Origin: a virus | Strand: one strand, 5' to 3' | IMG/VR virus record: IMGVR_UViG_3300047320_000285 | Location: 62,001 to 126,000 of that record | Length of the DNA stretch: 64,000 nt | In this document: piece by piece, positions 15,776 to 24,405 of the stretch | Layout of the letters: each line of letters starts with the position of its first letter | Numbering within the stretch: position 1 is the first letter of the stretch | Translations under genes and position numbers: made by a program | Notes under the pieces: generated by a model | Told to the model about the DNA's origin: nothing | What the model saw: the letters and a program-made list of their open reading frames with translations, nothing else | Databases searched by the model: none

Positions 15776-17500
15776 ATGATGAGCAACCTGTCTGCAAAAA
15801 GCCTGTCCCAACTCAGTACCTTGATCAAGACTGCTGACCTCACCGCCTTGGAACTGACCTATACGGGTCCGGGTCTGGACGAACGTCTGGCGGCGACACC
15901 GTTGACCGAACCGCTGCACAAAGTCATCAATGCCGTGTTGCGTGATCAGAAAGGTCGTACTTCGCTGGAGATCCACGAAATCGTCAAGGAGCGCGGTTTC
16001 ACGGAACAGGATGTGCGCGTGTGCATGCAGAACATCTATAAGCGCAAACTGGTGATTACACTGCCCAGCGAGATCGGGCGGATCGCGTACCGCATGGCAG
16101 GTCGTGGGGAGTTCTGGCCCGATGACATTGTCTCGCCGACCCCGGCTGTGACGTCGGCGATGGCTAACAAGCTGTCGAAGAAGAGCATCGAGCTGCCCGC
16201 GTTCGATGCGAAGATCGATCCGAACAAGGACATCGTGCCGGGGGACCGGATTGAACTGGCCATCTGGAAGTTGTTTGGTGATGGTGAAGGTCGCCGGATG
16301 CCAGAGATCGTCGATGCGCTCAAGCCGTATCAGTACGACCCCAAGCGCGTCAAAGATGCCATGCGTCGTTTGTCTACGCTGCGCTGGTTCGAGTTCACCA
16401 CCGGTCACAGCAGCGTGACCTACAAGCTGAAAGAGGGAATCCCCATGCCGTATGGTACAACTTCATTGGAAGCCGCTCCGGTGGATATTCCGGCCCCGGT
16501 GTTGGATCTGCAAAAAGACGGCATTCGCCGCACGCTGTGGAAGATCATGTCGGACTTCAAGCCACGCACCAACGTGGAGATCGCCGAGATCCTCGCGCCG
16601 ATGTGTGATTCGACTGCGTATCTGAAGTACGAGATGATGCAGCTGGTGAAGCTTGGTTGGTTCCTGCGTAACGAAACCAACCACCCGGTGAACCAGTATC
16701 TGATCATCATCTATACGCTCAAGGACTCGATCAAGCGTCCGGACGCCGAGCCGCTCACCGCGAAGAGCAAGTTCTATCGGGCGCCGACCCTGACCTCTCT
16801 CGAAACGCTCGACGCGATTCATGCGGCGATCAACGACGGCCAGCCAGATCTTACCTCGATGATTGGCTCAGCACCGGCTCAGGCTTCGTTGTTGCCGCCT
16901 GCGGCCAGCGAGCCGGGGGACCTGAACGTCGCGCGCAATCTGGGTCTGCAAGCGACCAACGTGCATCAGTTCCGTCACCCGGATGCGAATCCAGCAGCAG
17001 CTGAAGCCGCAATCCGTACCTCGAAGCTCTCCGCAGGGGCGCGTGAGTTTCATGCGCTGCACAGCAATGGCATCGTCCCGCAGACCACCGGTTACAGCGT
17101 CAAGGAACCGGTGATTGCGGATGGGCTGATCATCACCGCACCGGCAGACGGTCCGCTGCGTAGTAATGAGGTGCAGCTGAAGGATCGCGCCATCCTTCAC
17201 AACCCGCCCGAGTGGGTAGGCATGGACGAGATGGTCAGTGCGGTGCAAGCGATCAAAGATGCGATGCCGCTGGTCGAGCACTGTGTCTATATCCGTGGCA
17301 AGCGTATCGATGCGGATCAGGCCGATGCGCTGGTGGAAGAACTCAGCGACCTTGGCATGGGTGATGAGCGCCAGATGATCCAGTCGCCGCTCGTGAAGGT
17401 CAAGCTGGAAATTGCCGGGATGGAATTCAGGCTCGATGAAGTCGACCAGATCGTGCTGTACCTGAAGAGCGAAGGCTTCGGCAAGAGCCGCAAACACTAA
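15776..17500 (+). CDS. DNA-binding-like protein with three winged-helix repeats
   Basis: A 574-residue protein. Three similar segments of about 52 residues occur at 44-98 (..VINAVLRDQKGRTSLEIHEIV..KRKLVIT), 158-210 (..AIWKLFGDGEGRRMPEIVDAL..LRWFEF) and 248-300 (..TLWKIMSDFKPRTNVEIAEIL..LGWFLR). Each reads helix-helix-turn-recognition helix-wing, as in winged-helix domains. The C-terminal half contains an unfamiliar alpha/beta domain (residues 480-574). Transcribed singly with its own terminator. Three DNA-reading heads suggest a regulator or a genome-organising protein; that is inference. Confidence 0.65.
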   Translation: MMSNLSAKSLSQLSTLIKTADLTALELTYTGPGLDERLAATPLTEPLHKVINAVLRDQKGRTSLEIHEIVKERGFTEQDVRVCMQNIYKRKLVITLPSEIGRIAYRMAGRGEFWPDDIVSPTPAVTSAMANKLSKKSIELPAFDAKIDPNKDIVPGDRIELAIWKLFGDGEGRRMPEIVDALKPYQYDPKRVKDAMRRLSTLRWFEFTTGHSSVTYKLKEGIPMPYGTTSLEAAPVDIPAPVLDLQKDGIRRTLWKIMSDFKPRTNVEIAEILAPMCDSTAYLKYEMMQLVKLGWFLRNETNHPVNQYLIIIYTLKDSIKRPDAEPLTAKSKFYRAPTLTSLETLDAIHAAINDGQPDLTSMIGSAPAQASLLPPAASEPGDLNVARNLGLQATNVHQFRHPDANPAAAEAAIRTSKLSAGAREFHALHSNGIVPQTTGYSVKEPVIADGLIITAPADGPLRSNEVQLKDRAILHNPPEWVGMDEMVSAVQAIKDAMPLVEHCVYIRGKRIDADQADALVEELSDLGMGDERQMIQSPLVKVKLEIAGMEFRLDEVDQIVLYLKSEGFGKSRKH

Positions 17501-17510
17501 CGCGCGCACC

Positions 17511-17531
17511 GGTCCCGCTCCCAGCGGGACC
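17511..17531 (+). terminator. hairpin terminator
   Basis: GGTCCCGCT-CCC-AGCGGGACC; followed by TTTGTGCC, a variant of the usual TTTATGCC. Confidence 0.85.
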
Positions 17532-17555
17532 TTTGTGCCTGACAAGGAGAATACC

Positions 17556-18995
17556 GTGTCTGATGACAACAAAGGCTTACCGGAACTCAAGCGGCCGTTC
17601 CATGAGACGCTGAGTGTGAACGACCGACTGGATGTATTGGAGTTCCGCCGCCGGACGGACGTCGAGTATGTGGACGATCCGTTCAACATCCAACTGTATT
17701 GCGGACCGACGCGGCAGTCCAATCTGGAATCGATTCGCCAGATTAACCACCGCCATGACACCGAACGCCATGCGACGCTTGACGACAAACGCATTCCGCG
17801 GCTGATGAATGAGCTGACACAAGCGGAGATCGATGAGTTGAATCGCCCCGATCGCAAGCTGCGGATGTCAAGCCTGTCGGGCGCGAACTACAGTCCGATC
17901 CTCACGGACGACAACCTGACGCTTAAGGAACGTATCGACTTGGCCGTCTGTTGCTACGGACTGTACACGGCGGGTACATCAGAACCCAACGAGGTACTGG
18001 ACCCACGCGCACACGAGTTCTGGATTGGCGATGTGTCCGCTGCCATGGATAACTTGCGCGTGCCACGGTTGCGTAGCGAGATGACGGAGGAACAAAAGCT
18101 GAAGCTGGCGGAACTGCGCAAGCCACCGAAGTTTGTCGACTATCTGGATTTGTTCAAGTCGACAGCCTCGACACCAGATCCGAAGCTCTATGATCTTGCA
18201 CGGGAACTTGCTCGCAAGCATCCGATTAGGATTGCGCCGCGCCCTATTCGTCCGATCGGTGATATCGAGGCAGTGCCGTTTGACTGGCCGATCCGACATC
18301 GTGGGGAATTTGACCATCCTATCCAGTTGTCACATGTCTCGCTGGGCAATGGTCCGAGCACGTTTAAGACGATCAAAAGGCGTCCACGTGGCGCTGGGCA
18401 TCCGAATTTCGTCATCGATGACGGTCCGTTCTGGAATTTTCAGGAATTCAGTCAACAGGACCTCATGGCTCGTCTACCGGCTGAGTGGTCGTTTGAGACA
18501 AAATTGCGTTTCAAACATCACTACGGTCCCGAGATCGTGCCTTCCTTTGCGAGGACGGTACCGAAGATCAGACACGACGATTCGTTGGAGATGTTCCATG
18601 CGAAGATGTCCAACCGTCCTCGTAACGGTCTGCGTGTGGGTCGCTGGATTATTGAACAAGCGTATGCTCAACAAGGCTACGAGGTGGGTCCCGTTGTATG
18701 GATGAATCCTCGGCAAACGGGTAAGACTTATCTGAACTTGGCCTTTCAATGGGCGCGTCGTACACGTTGGGGTAGCCCGACTTGGCCACGTACGAGCTGT
18801 GGATTTTTCCTTCACGCGGCCTATGATCTGCGTAATTCGCGCGAATCGGATCATTTCTACTTCTACGATAACCCGTGGCGGAATTTGATCGAATTGGTTC
18901 GCGCGGATCTTTTTCATCACACTTCACGAATCGACTATGATAAACCCAACCGAAGAAGTCAAAGTACATCACGTCATCCGTATCGCCGCCCTTGA
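17556..18995 (+). CDS. hypothetical protein, 479 aa, with RQTGKT motif
   Basis: GTG start at 17556 directly behind AAGGAG; an earlier GTG at 17535 lies at the foot of the terminator. Polar, Arg/Asp/Pro-rich, repeatedly using PRL and RIP segments in the first 200 residues. Near residue 384 it reads NPRQTGKTYLNLAFQW, resembling a terminase-type Walker A (RQxGK[T/S]), but no Walker B or further ATPase motif follows and only about 90 residues remain. It may be a remnant or a coincidence. No family assigned. Confidence 0.65.
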   Translation: MSDDNKGLPELKRPFHETLSVNDRLDVLEFRRRTDVEYVDDPFNIQLYCGPTRQSNLESIRQINHRHDTERHATLDDKRIPRLMNELTQAEIDELNRPDRKLRMSSLSGANYSPILTDDNLTLKERIDLAVCCYGLYTAGTSEPNEVLDPRAHEFWIGDVSAAMDNLRVPRLRSEMTEEQKLKLAELRKPPKFVDYLDLFKSTASTPDPKLYDLARELARKHPIRIAPRPIRPIGDIEAVPFDWPIRHRGEFDHPIQLSHVSLGNGPSTFKTIKRRPRGAGHPNFVIDDGPFWNFQEFSQQDLMARLPAEWSFETKLRFKHHYGPEIVPSFARTVPKIRHDDSLEMFHAKMSNRPRNGLRVGRWIIEQAYAQQGYEVGPVVWMNPRQTGKTYLNLAFQWARRTRWGSPTWPRTSCGFFLHAAYDLRNSRESDHFYFYDNPWRNLIELVRADLFHHTSRIDYDKPNRRSQSTSRHPYRRP

Positions 18996-19215
18996 TACGG
19001 CGGCCAATCCGATCCGGACACACAACGGTGTAGCTGACGAGGATTTGGCCGATTACATCGAAAGCCACAAACGTATCCGCCCGAGCGCGGCGTTGTTTGT
19101 GGACGGTCAGTGTGTCTTTACCGGCACCATGCAGCAAGAGCAGATCGATCGGCTCTGTGAAGAAGTCAGCAAGCTGGCGTGGAAAGTCGACATCGTCACC
19201 AGACCGTACCGTTAA
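18937..19215 (+). CDS. hypothetical protein, 92 aa
   Basis: Starts inside the last 59 bases of the preceding gene. Compact alpha/beta sequence with a C-terminal helix (QEQIDRLCEEVSKLAWKV). No convincing ribosome site is visible and translation is probably coupled to the upstream gene. No family recognised. Confidence 0.65.
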   Translation: MINPTEEVKVHHVIRIAALDTAANPIRTHNGVADEDLADYIESHKRIRPSAALFVDGQCVFTGTMQQEQIDRLCEEVSKLAWKVDIVTRPYR

Positions 19216-19226
19216 AGTCTCCTCCA

Positions 19227-19248
19227 CCCCGGGCTTGTACAGCCGGGG
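19227..19248 (+). terminator. intrinsic terminator with T-tract
   Basis: CCCCGGGCT/AGCCGGGG hairpin and TTTTTT at 19250-19256. Confidence 0.9.
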
Positions 19249-19280
19249 CTTTTTTATACTTCCCTAGAATAAGGTCAAAC

Positions 19281-20030
19281 ATGTTTCTGTTCTTCTCGTT
19301 CTCCGGATACGATGCTTCGGGTGGCGCACACGACCTGATTGGTAAAACCATCGGTACCACGTGGGCGGACCTGACGACACTGCTCGATGCCAACCTTGAA
19401 GCGGAAGAGAGCGACCCGCACTTCCCACGGCGCTCCAACTTGCTCGAGTACGTGCAGGTGCTGAATATCGAGACGCTCGAAAAGCGTACCGCGGGTATTG
19501 ATGCCAAGCGCAACGATGAGGGCGTGTGGGTCGTGGAGGACTTCTGGTTCTTTACCGACGACGCCGTGCCGTTCCTCGAGGGCATCCCGTACACCCCACC
19601 CCCTCCGAAACCGAAACCGGTCCCGCCGCCCAAACCCCAACCGGCTGACTATATCTACTACAAGCTGAGCGCGGTAGCACTGGTGCGTCAGTTTGAAGGC
19701 GGTAAGGTCGCCGAGCAAAAGCGTTTTGCGTTTATGTGCAAGCGCCCGAAGGACAAGCCGTTCATCGAATTGCTGGATCAGCCCTGCGAAGCTATCATCG
19801 ACATGGTCACCAAAGCATTCCTGCACCGCCATGGCGAGCGTCTGAATGAAGTGTACGGTCGGATGACGTGGCATGTGCAGATCGCGGGCTACAACTCCAA
19901 GCCGTGGGTAGACTACAGTCCGAACTTCGGTGAGTTCGAAGCCTTGCCGGAGACGCAGGTTGATGCCCTGCAGAAATCCAACCCGACCTACGAGGAATTC
20001 GATGTCCAACGACCGAACGACGGATCCTAA
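19281..20030 (+). CDS. two-domain hypothetical protein with Pro-rich linker
   Basis: Start at 19281 follows AAGGTC in a CCCTAGAATAAGG leader. Residues 1-103 and 125-249 are two separate domains joined by a proline/lysine linker (PPPPKPKPVPPPKPQP, about 105-121), which should be extended and rigid. Both domains look alpha/beta and soluble. No enzyme motif. The linker suggests a tethering protein. Confidence 0.7.
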   Translation: MFLFFSFSGYDASGGAHDLIGKTIGTTWADLTTLLDANLEAEESDPHFPRRSNLLEYVQVLNIETLEKRTAGIDAKRNDEGVWVVEDFWFFTDDAVPFLEGIPYTPPPPKPKPVPPPKPQPADYIYYKLSAVALVRQFEGGKVAEQKRFAFMCKRPKDKPFIELLDQPCEAIIDMVTKAFLHRHGERLNEVYGRMTWHVQIAGYNSKPWVDYSPNFGEFEALPETQVDALQKSNPTYEEFDVQRPNDGS

Positions 20031-20208
20031 ACTGGATAGTCTGGCCCGTCACATCGGCGGGCAAGGTTTCACTCCGGAAGAGAAAGCCGACTTTCGGGAA
20101 GAGTACCGTAGTTGGCCAGTGCAAGAACTAGCAGCGGCTTACGTCCGCGAAACTTTCAAGGCACAGCTGTTGCTCGAGATTCTCAGCACACGCGTGATTA
20201 TTGAATAA
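20002..20208 (+). CDS. small helical protein, 68 aa
   Basis: Starts 29 bases before the stop of the preceding gene in another frame. Helical, with charged faces ([15 protein letters not shown]) and a hydrophobic C-terminal helix ([15 protein letters not shown]). No family recognised. Confidence 0.65.
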   Translation: MSNDRTTDPKLDSLARHIGGQGFTPEEKADFREEYRSWPVQELAAAYVRETFKAQLLLEILSTRVIIE

Positions 20209-20225
20209 CAATAAGGAAGACTATT

Positions 20226-21161
20226 GTGAGCATTCTCTCTGACCGTCAGATCAAAGCGCTGTGCACAAAACCCACCCATACGACGTTGGTGGATAATTGG
20301 GATACTCGCGAGGTTTTCAGCGAGAATGGTTACTGGGTCGATCCGGCTACTGGTTCGACCTTTCGCCGCGATGCCGACCTCCGAGCACAGCCATTGGTTG
20401 GCGAACCCAGCCGCCCTACCATGATCGAACCGTTTGTGCCGAATCAGGTGAAAACGCTGATTCGGCTCTGCGAGGATTTCCGAGTATCATTGATGCGTTA
20501 TGTCGATAATCCGCCCCGGCATCACGATCAGAGCACGGTGCCGGTGGCATCGGTCGAACGTGCTAAGCGGATCTTGGTCGACCCAACATGGCTGTGGCGA
20601 GATAAAGAAAAGTCGTTGATGGCGCACGATGATCTTCCTTTTCCGAGCCGCACACAAGACGGTGCCTACAAGGCCGGCTTTGTGGAGAATGAAGAACGCG
20701 TCATCTCGTATGGCCTGACGTCCTACGGCTACGATGTGCGACTGGGTCGCAAGTTCAAGATCTTCACTAACATCAATTCCACGGTGATCGATCCGATGAA
20801 GATGTCGGATGACTGCTACGTGGACTTTGAAGGTGACGTCTGTATCATCCCGCCCCACAGCTACGTGCTGGGTCACACGATCGAATACTTCCGGATGCCC
20901 AAAGACGTGGTCGCGGTGTGTCTGGGCAAGTCGACGTATGCGCGCGCGGGCGCGGCCATTAACGTTACGCCGATCGAACCCGGCTTTGAAGGTCAAGTCG
21001 TGATCGAGATCGCCAACCAGACGCCGCTACCCATGAAGGTCTACGCCAACATGGGGATTGCGCAGTTTATGTTCCATCGGGGTGAGCCCTGTATGGTGTC
21101 GTACGCGGATCGTGGCGGCAAGTATCAGGGTCAACAAGGCGTTACGACAGCGAGGGTGTGA
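20226..21161 (+). CDS. dcd: dCTP deaminase-like protein with two insertions
   Basis: The conserved dCTP deaminase/dUTPase-fold motifs appear in order: [13 protein letters not shown] (1-13), [11 protein letters not shown] (66-76), [15 protein letters not shown] (160-174), [11 protein letters not shown] (about 232-242) and [18 protein letters not shown] followed by [11 protein letters not shown]. The usual bacterial enzyme is about 190 residues; here roughly 50 extra residues separate the first two motifs and roughly 80 separate the second and third. The family deaminates dCTP to dUTP, feeding dTTP synthesis. Catalytic segments look intact, so activity is plausible; the insertions may add regulation or partner binding. 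GTG start behind AAGGAAG. Confidence 0.85.
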   Translation: MSILSDRQIKALCTKPTHTTLVDNWDTREVFSENGYWVDPATGSTFRRDADLRAQPLVGEPSRPTMIEPFVPNQVKTLIRLCEDFRVSLMRYVDNPPRHHDQSTVPVASVERAKRILVDPTWLWRDKEKSLMAHDDLPFPSRTQDGAYKAGFVENEERVISYGLTSYGYDVRLGRKFKIFTNINSTVIDPMKMSDDCYVDFEGDVCIIPPHSYVLGHTIEYFRMPKDVVAVCLGKSTYARAGAAINVTPIEPGFEGQVVIEIANQTPLPMKVYANMGIAQFMFHRGEPCMVSYADRGGKYQGQQGVTTARV

Positions 21162-21163
21162 AC

Positions 21164-21325
21164 ATGGCGAAGAATAAACGTACTCCGTGGACGAAGGAGC
21201 AGGTCGAGGAATTCGTGGCATGGCACGATGCTCGACTGAAGGAACTGAACTATCCGCCAGAACTGGTTAAAGAACTGACGGATGCTCGTGAACGCTGGTT
21301 ACCCGTCCCAACCGTGGGTGTTTAA
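21164..21325 (+). CDS. small hypothetical protein, 53 aa
   Basis: A complete frame in the gap between the deaminase and the next gene, starting 2 bases after the stop with GAGGG upstream. Charged and helical (TKEQVEEFVAWHDARLKEL), Trp-containing, ending PTVGV. The tight fit between its neighbours supports it as a gene. No family recognised. Confidence 0.65.
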   Translation: MAKNKRTPWTKEQVEEFVAWHDARLKELNYPPELVKELTDARERWLPVPTVGV

Positions 21326-21335
21326 GGAGGCTGTC

Positions 21336-21698
21336 ATGTTTCTGCATTACTGGCAAATCGCCAAAGCGATGGATGCGGCCAAGGCGACGAATCCTCGCAC
21401 CCTCGTCGGAGCCCGGGTCAATTACCAATTCGTCCACGACTCAGACGACACGGAGGCTGGTCGGAATAACGGCTTCTGTGGTTTGTTTGGTTGGGTGTAC
21501 GAACATACGAATCCGGAAGCCGATGATACCGAGCCGATGGACTTGGTCATTGCGTTCGATACCACCATCGACGAGTTCTTTGTGACCCAGTCGGTGAAAG
21601 CAGTCTTTGCTCGTGAGCAGTTGGCGGGCGACTCAACCAGTCTCAACCAAGCCGAACACGCCAAATTGATCGATAACGTGGTCTTCGGTCCCGAGTAA
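21336..21698 (+). CDS. hypothetical protein, 120 aa
   Basis: Start at 21336 after a perfect AAGGAGG. Mixed alpha/beta with an acidic loop (HTNPEADDTEPMD) and a C-terminal helix. No family recognised. Confidence 0.7.
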   Translation: MFLHYWQIAKAMDAAKATNPRTLVGARVNYQFVHDSDDTEAGRNNGFCGLFGWVYEHTNPEADDTEPMDLVIAFDTTIDEFFVTQSVKAVFAREQLAGDSTSLNQAEHAKLIDNVVFGPE

Positions 21699-21711
21699 CT
21701 TTACACTGAAT

Positions 21712-21741
21712 ACGGTCCTGTAAATCCCAGTTGCAGGCCGT
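21712..21741 (+). terminator. bulged hairpin terminator
   Basis: ACGG-T-CCTG pairs with CAGGCCGT around a 13-base loop; TTTT follows. Confidence 0.55.
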
Positions 21742-21765
21742 TTTGATTAAACAAGGAGAGTCACA

Positions 21766-22266
21766 ATGTCTGAAGCCGTGAAGCAAGTGAATATCGAATA
21801 CGCGATCAAGGGCTACTACCTGCGACTAGTGCGCCTCGACGCCACCGGCGCAGTACGGGAAAGCGAGCCGTATAGCTTCTTGCGCAAGAAGCTCGGTACC
21901 ATTGAATCCGGCCCCCTGAATGAGCCCGGTGAGTGGACCAGCGGTTGGGATTACTCGATCGAAGAGATGACGACGTCGGCTTATCTCTTCCCGGATCCGG
22001 ATCTGGCGGCGGCCGAAATCAAGCGCTTGGCGGAACTCCCGATGGCGCTCGATACCGATAACCCGGATCCGGAAGACAAGACTGGTTGGTTGGTGCCGCA
22101 TCCGGACATGCAGGCCGTGCTGGATAAAGACTACATGCACGAACCAGTCCATGTGCGTTTTGAAATCATGCCTGTGCTGGAGATTACACCGATGCCCGTG
22201 GCAAACTACAGCTGGACCTTGCAAAAGGCTGATCTCGAAGGCAATCCGATTCCGAAGGAGGCATGA
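21766..22266 (+). CDS. hypothetical protein, 166 aa
   Basis: AAGGAGAG precedes the ATG. Beta-rich at both ends (YAIKGYYLRLVRLD; VRFEIMPVLEITPM) with a helical middle. No family recognised. ATGA overlap with the DUF4262 gene suggests coupled translation. Confidence 0.7.
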   Translation: MSEAVKQVNIEYAIKGYYLRLVRLDATGAVRESEPYSFLRKKLGTIESGPLNEPGEWTSGWDYSIEEMTTSAYLFPDPDLAAAEIKRLAELPMALDTDNPDPEDKTGWLVPHPDMQAVLDKDYMHEPVHVRFEIMPVLEITPMPVANYSWTLQKADLEGNPIPKEA

Positions 22267-22745
22267 TGAACATACGCAAAACGCCGACGGCGGAAGCCAT
22301 CGATCGGATGGACAAGGAACTCGAAGAACGGATCGATAAGTACGGCTTTACGTTCATGGGGGTGTTCTCCACCGAAGACCAGACAGGTACCAATTTCGTG
22401 TACACGATCGGGTTGACTGAAAAAGGTTTGCCCGAAGTGTTCGTCTCAGGTAACTTTGCTTTGCAGTCGCTGCAACATCTCGCGGGTACTGTGGCTGAAG
22501 AATTGGTCCAGCATGCGCTCAATGGCACGCAGCCTGTGTTGGGGATCCGGACCGAGTTGTTCAATCTGCCCGTCGAGCTGCGTTCGGTGCAGAACGTGAA
22601 TAAACTCAACGGTGCCACTCGCTTCTACGGCGACCGTGTGCGGGTGATCCAGTTGGTCTGGTCGGACGATCAAGGCAACATGCCGCATGAAGCTGGGTAC
22701 GATCACGAGAAATTCCCGCAAGAGATCTTGCCGGCCATACAGTGA
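22263..22745 (+). CDS. DUF4262 family protein
   Basis: Matches the DUF4262 layout: an N-terminal helix, then NFVYTIGLTEKGLPEVFVSGN (residues 40-60), a helical middle, and RFYGDRVRVIQLVWSDDQGNMPHE near the C-terminus. Members are about 150-200 residues and occur in bacteria and phage; their biochemical role is unknown. Overlaps the previous gene by 4 bases; a second ATG one codon in could also serve. Confidence 0.75.
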   Translation: MMNIRKTPTAEAIDRMDKELEERIDKYGFTFMGVFSTEDQTGTNFVYTIGLTEKGLPEVFVSGNFALQSLQHLAGTVAEELVQHALNGTQPVLGIRTELFNLPVELRSVQNVNKLNGATRFYGDRVRVIQLVWSDDQGNMPHEAGYDHEKFPQEILPAIQ

Positions 22746-22754
22746 GGAGGCGTT

Positions 22755-23075
22755 ATGATTGAGTTGCAAGAAGCCATTAACACCGGCACACTTGTGAAGT
22801 GGTTTGAAGCACATGCCGCCACACCCGCAGTATTAATGCGTCAATACGCCAACTTGTTGGCCGCGGTTGCGAAAGAATTTCCGGGCATTGCTGAAGTCGC
22901 TATCGGCGCGGAACTTGGTCAGTATCACGGAGTGACCGGCTACATGTTCTTCTACACATTCGAGAACGGGAACTTCAACCTGTTCGCACAGCTGAATGCG
23001 GATAGCAAGATCGAATCCATCGAACGTGTTAGTGGCGAGCACCGTCAAACGCCCGGCATGGGGGCATCGCACTAG
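22755..23075 (+). CDS. hypothetical protein, 106 aa
   Basis: GAGGAGG precedes the ATG. Helical first half (KWFEAHAATPAVLMRQYANLL by composition) and a strand-rich second half (GYMFFYTFENGNFNLFAQL). No family recognised. Last gene of the 19281-23075 unit. Confidence 0.7.
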   Translation: MIELQEAINTGTLVKWFEAHAATPAVLMRQYANLLAAVAKEFPGIAEVAIGAELGQYHGVTGYMFFYTFENGNFNLFAQLNADSKIESIERVSGEHRQTPGMGASH

Positions 23076-23084
23076 GTTCTTTCT

Positions 23085-23104
23085 GCCCGCTCTTCGGAGT
23101 GGGC
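23085..23104 (+). terminator. TTCG hairpin terminator followed by TATGCCC
   Basis: GCCCGCTC-TTCG-GAGTGGGC; TATGCC at 23107-23112. Confidence 0.85.
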
Positions 23105-23194
23105 TGTATGCCCGTTTTATTTCACAGCCTCGCACCATTACGTGGTGATGTCCCAGATCACCAGTCACACTTCCCTAGACTAAGGAGAAAGAAG

Positions 23195-23530
23195 ATGAAT
23201 GCCAAGAAGATCAAGTACACCAATCTGGATGTGCTACTGTCCAAACTGGAGACCAATCTCGAGCGGCTGCGCTTCGTGAAAGAAGCAGCCGAGCAAACGG
23301 AAGTCGAAGCCTTTATGGAAATCGACTTCGGGTTGCTGAATCTGGCCAACGAAACGCTCACGATGGTGACCGCCATGAGCATGTATCACCTGCACAATTC
23401 GGATGGTGCACAGACGTACGCGGCCACCGGTGAAGCACTAGGGGTTGGCTACGAGCGCATCCGCCAAATCGCGATGGAAGGCCGTGACAAGGTTACCATC
23501 CACAAAACCCGTCGTAACCGAGGAGAGTAA
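23195..23530 (+). CDS. helix-turn-helix-like protein, 111 aa
   Basis: Start at 23195 follows AAGGAG within a TTCCCTAGACTAAGGAG leader. N-terminal coiled-coil-like helices; residues 78-100 (ATGEALGVGYERIRQIAMEGRDKV) resemble the helix-turn-helix of sigma region 4. The basic tail ends RRNRGE. A small DNA-binding regulator is plausible. The next gene begins 2 bases after its stop. Confidence 0.65.
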   Translation: MNAKKIKYTNLDVLLSKLETNLERLRFVKEAAEQTEVEAFMEIDFGLLNLANETLTMVTAMSMYHLHNSDGAQTYAATGEALGVGYERIRQIAMEGRDKVTIHKTRRNRGE

Positions 23531-23531
23531 C

Positions 23532-24344
23532 GTGCAAAACGAAGCAATCTTTGCGGCTGCCCAAGCAGCTGAGCTGACCCGTGTCAAGACGTGCTGCGAA
23601 GGCGTCGAGAACAAACTCTGTTCCACCGATGAATGGAAAGGCAATCTCGGGCCATTCGCGGCACAGATCGAGCGACGGACGATGGAACGTGCCATTGCGT
23701 TTGTCGAACGCGGCAGCTTCCTGCATGACGACGCCCCGGCCGCTCGCATGGCGCGTGAATGCGCTAAGGAAATGCGTAAGCAACTTCTGTCGTCCGATTA
23801 CGTGTTTGTCACCCCGACGACCTTGCAAAGTGCGGCTAAGGATCTGCTGAGTCCGATTGGTAGTTCGCTGAGTAGTCCGAGCAATCCGGCGCGCATGACC
23901 GAGGAGTATCGTCCCGACTTTGTGGCAACTCCGACACTCCCGCTCGAAGCACCGGTCGTCGCTAAACCAGAGGTGGCGATCGCGTGGTCAACGGCCATCA
24001 TGCTTTTCCGCACCCATCTCACGCAGAAGTTCCTCCGCGCCGGTATGCATGTGCTGGACATCGAAAAGATGCTCAAGGAAGCCGAAAAGACCTACTCGGC
24101 TGAGGCGGACGAGAAGCTGCAACAGCTGCTGGCAGAAGCGAACGTGTTGGCCGGGCGGTGGCCGCCGGATATTAAAGAACGACCCGACCATCCGATGGAT
24201 CCGATTCTCGGTGAGGAAAAACCTGCTGCGTTGCACGTGCACACCACAGATACGTCGGGTGACTTCACGTACGAGGCTAAAATCGCTGTTGTTGCCGAGA
24301 AGAAAAGCAAGATTGGTGAAGATGGTGTCCTGAAGAACGATTAA
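23532..24344 (+). CDS. hypothetical protein, 270 aa
   Basis: GTG start behind GGAGAG. Mainly helical, with several Cys near the N-terminus (CCEGVENKLC), a Pro/Ser-rich central linker (residues 125-160) and a C-terminal Lys-rich end. No family recognised. It converges on the tailspike gene, separated by a two-sided terminator. Confidence 0.7.
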   Translation: MQNEAIFAAAQAAELTRVKTCCEGVENKLCSTDEWKGNLGPFAAQIERRTMERAIAFVERGSFLHDDAPAARMARECAKEMRKQLLSSDYVFVTPTTLQSAAKDLLSPIGSSLSSPSNPARMTEEYRPDFVATPTLPLEAPVVAKPEVAIAWSTAIMLFRTHLTQKFLRAGMHVLDIEKMLKEAEKTYSAEADEKLQQLLAEANVLAGRWPPDIKERPDHPMDPILGEEKPAALHVHTTDTSGDFTYEAKIAVVAEKKSKIGEDGVLKND

Positions 24345-24360
24345 GCAGTCAGCGTCATAA

Positions 24361-24382
24361 GCCCCCGCCCGAAGGCGGGGGC
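24361..24382. terminator. bidirectional terminator between convergent genes
   Basis: GCCCCCGCC-CGAA-GGCGGGGGC. TATG occurs on both sides: plus strand 24386-24389 and minus strand 24355-24358. Confidence 0.85.
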
Positions 24383-24405
24383 GTTTATGCTGGTTCTTTT
24401 TTCGA

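Noticed and set aside
16868-17857. 329-residue minus-strand frame
   Set aside because: Overlaps two well-supported plus-strand genes and a terminator; composition is antisense-like.
17556-18995. terminase large subunit, based on RQTGKT
   Set aside because: Only one short motif fits; Walker B, the coupling motif and the nuclease domain are missing and the protein ends soon after.
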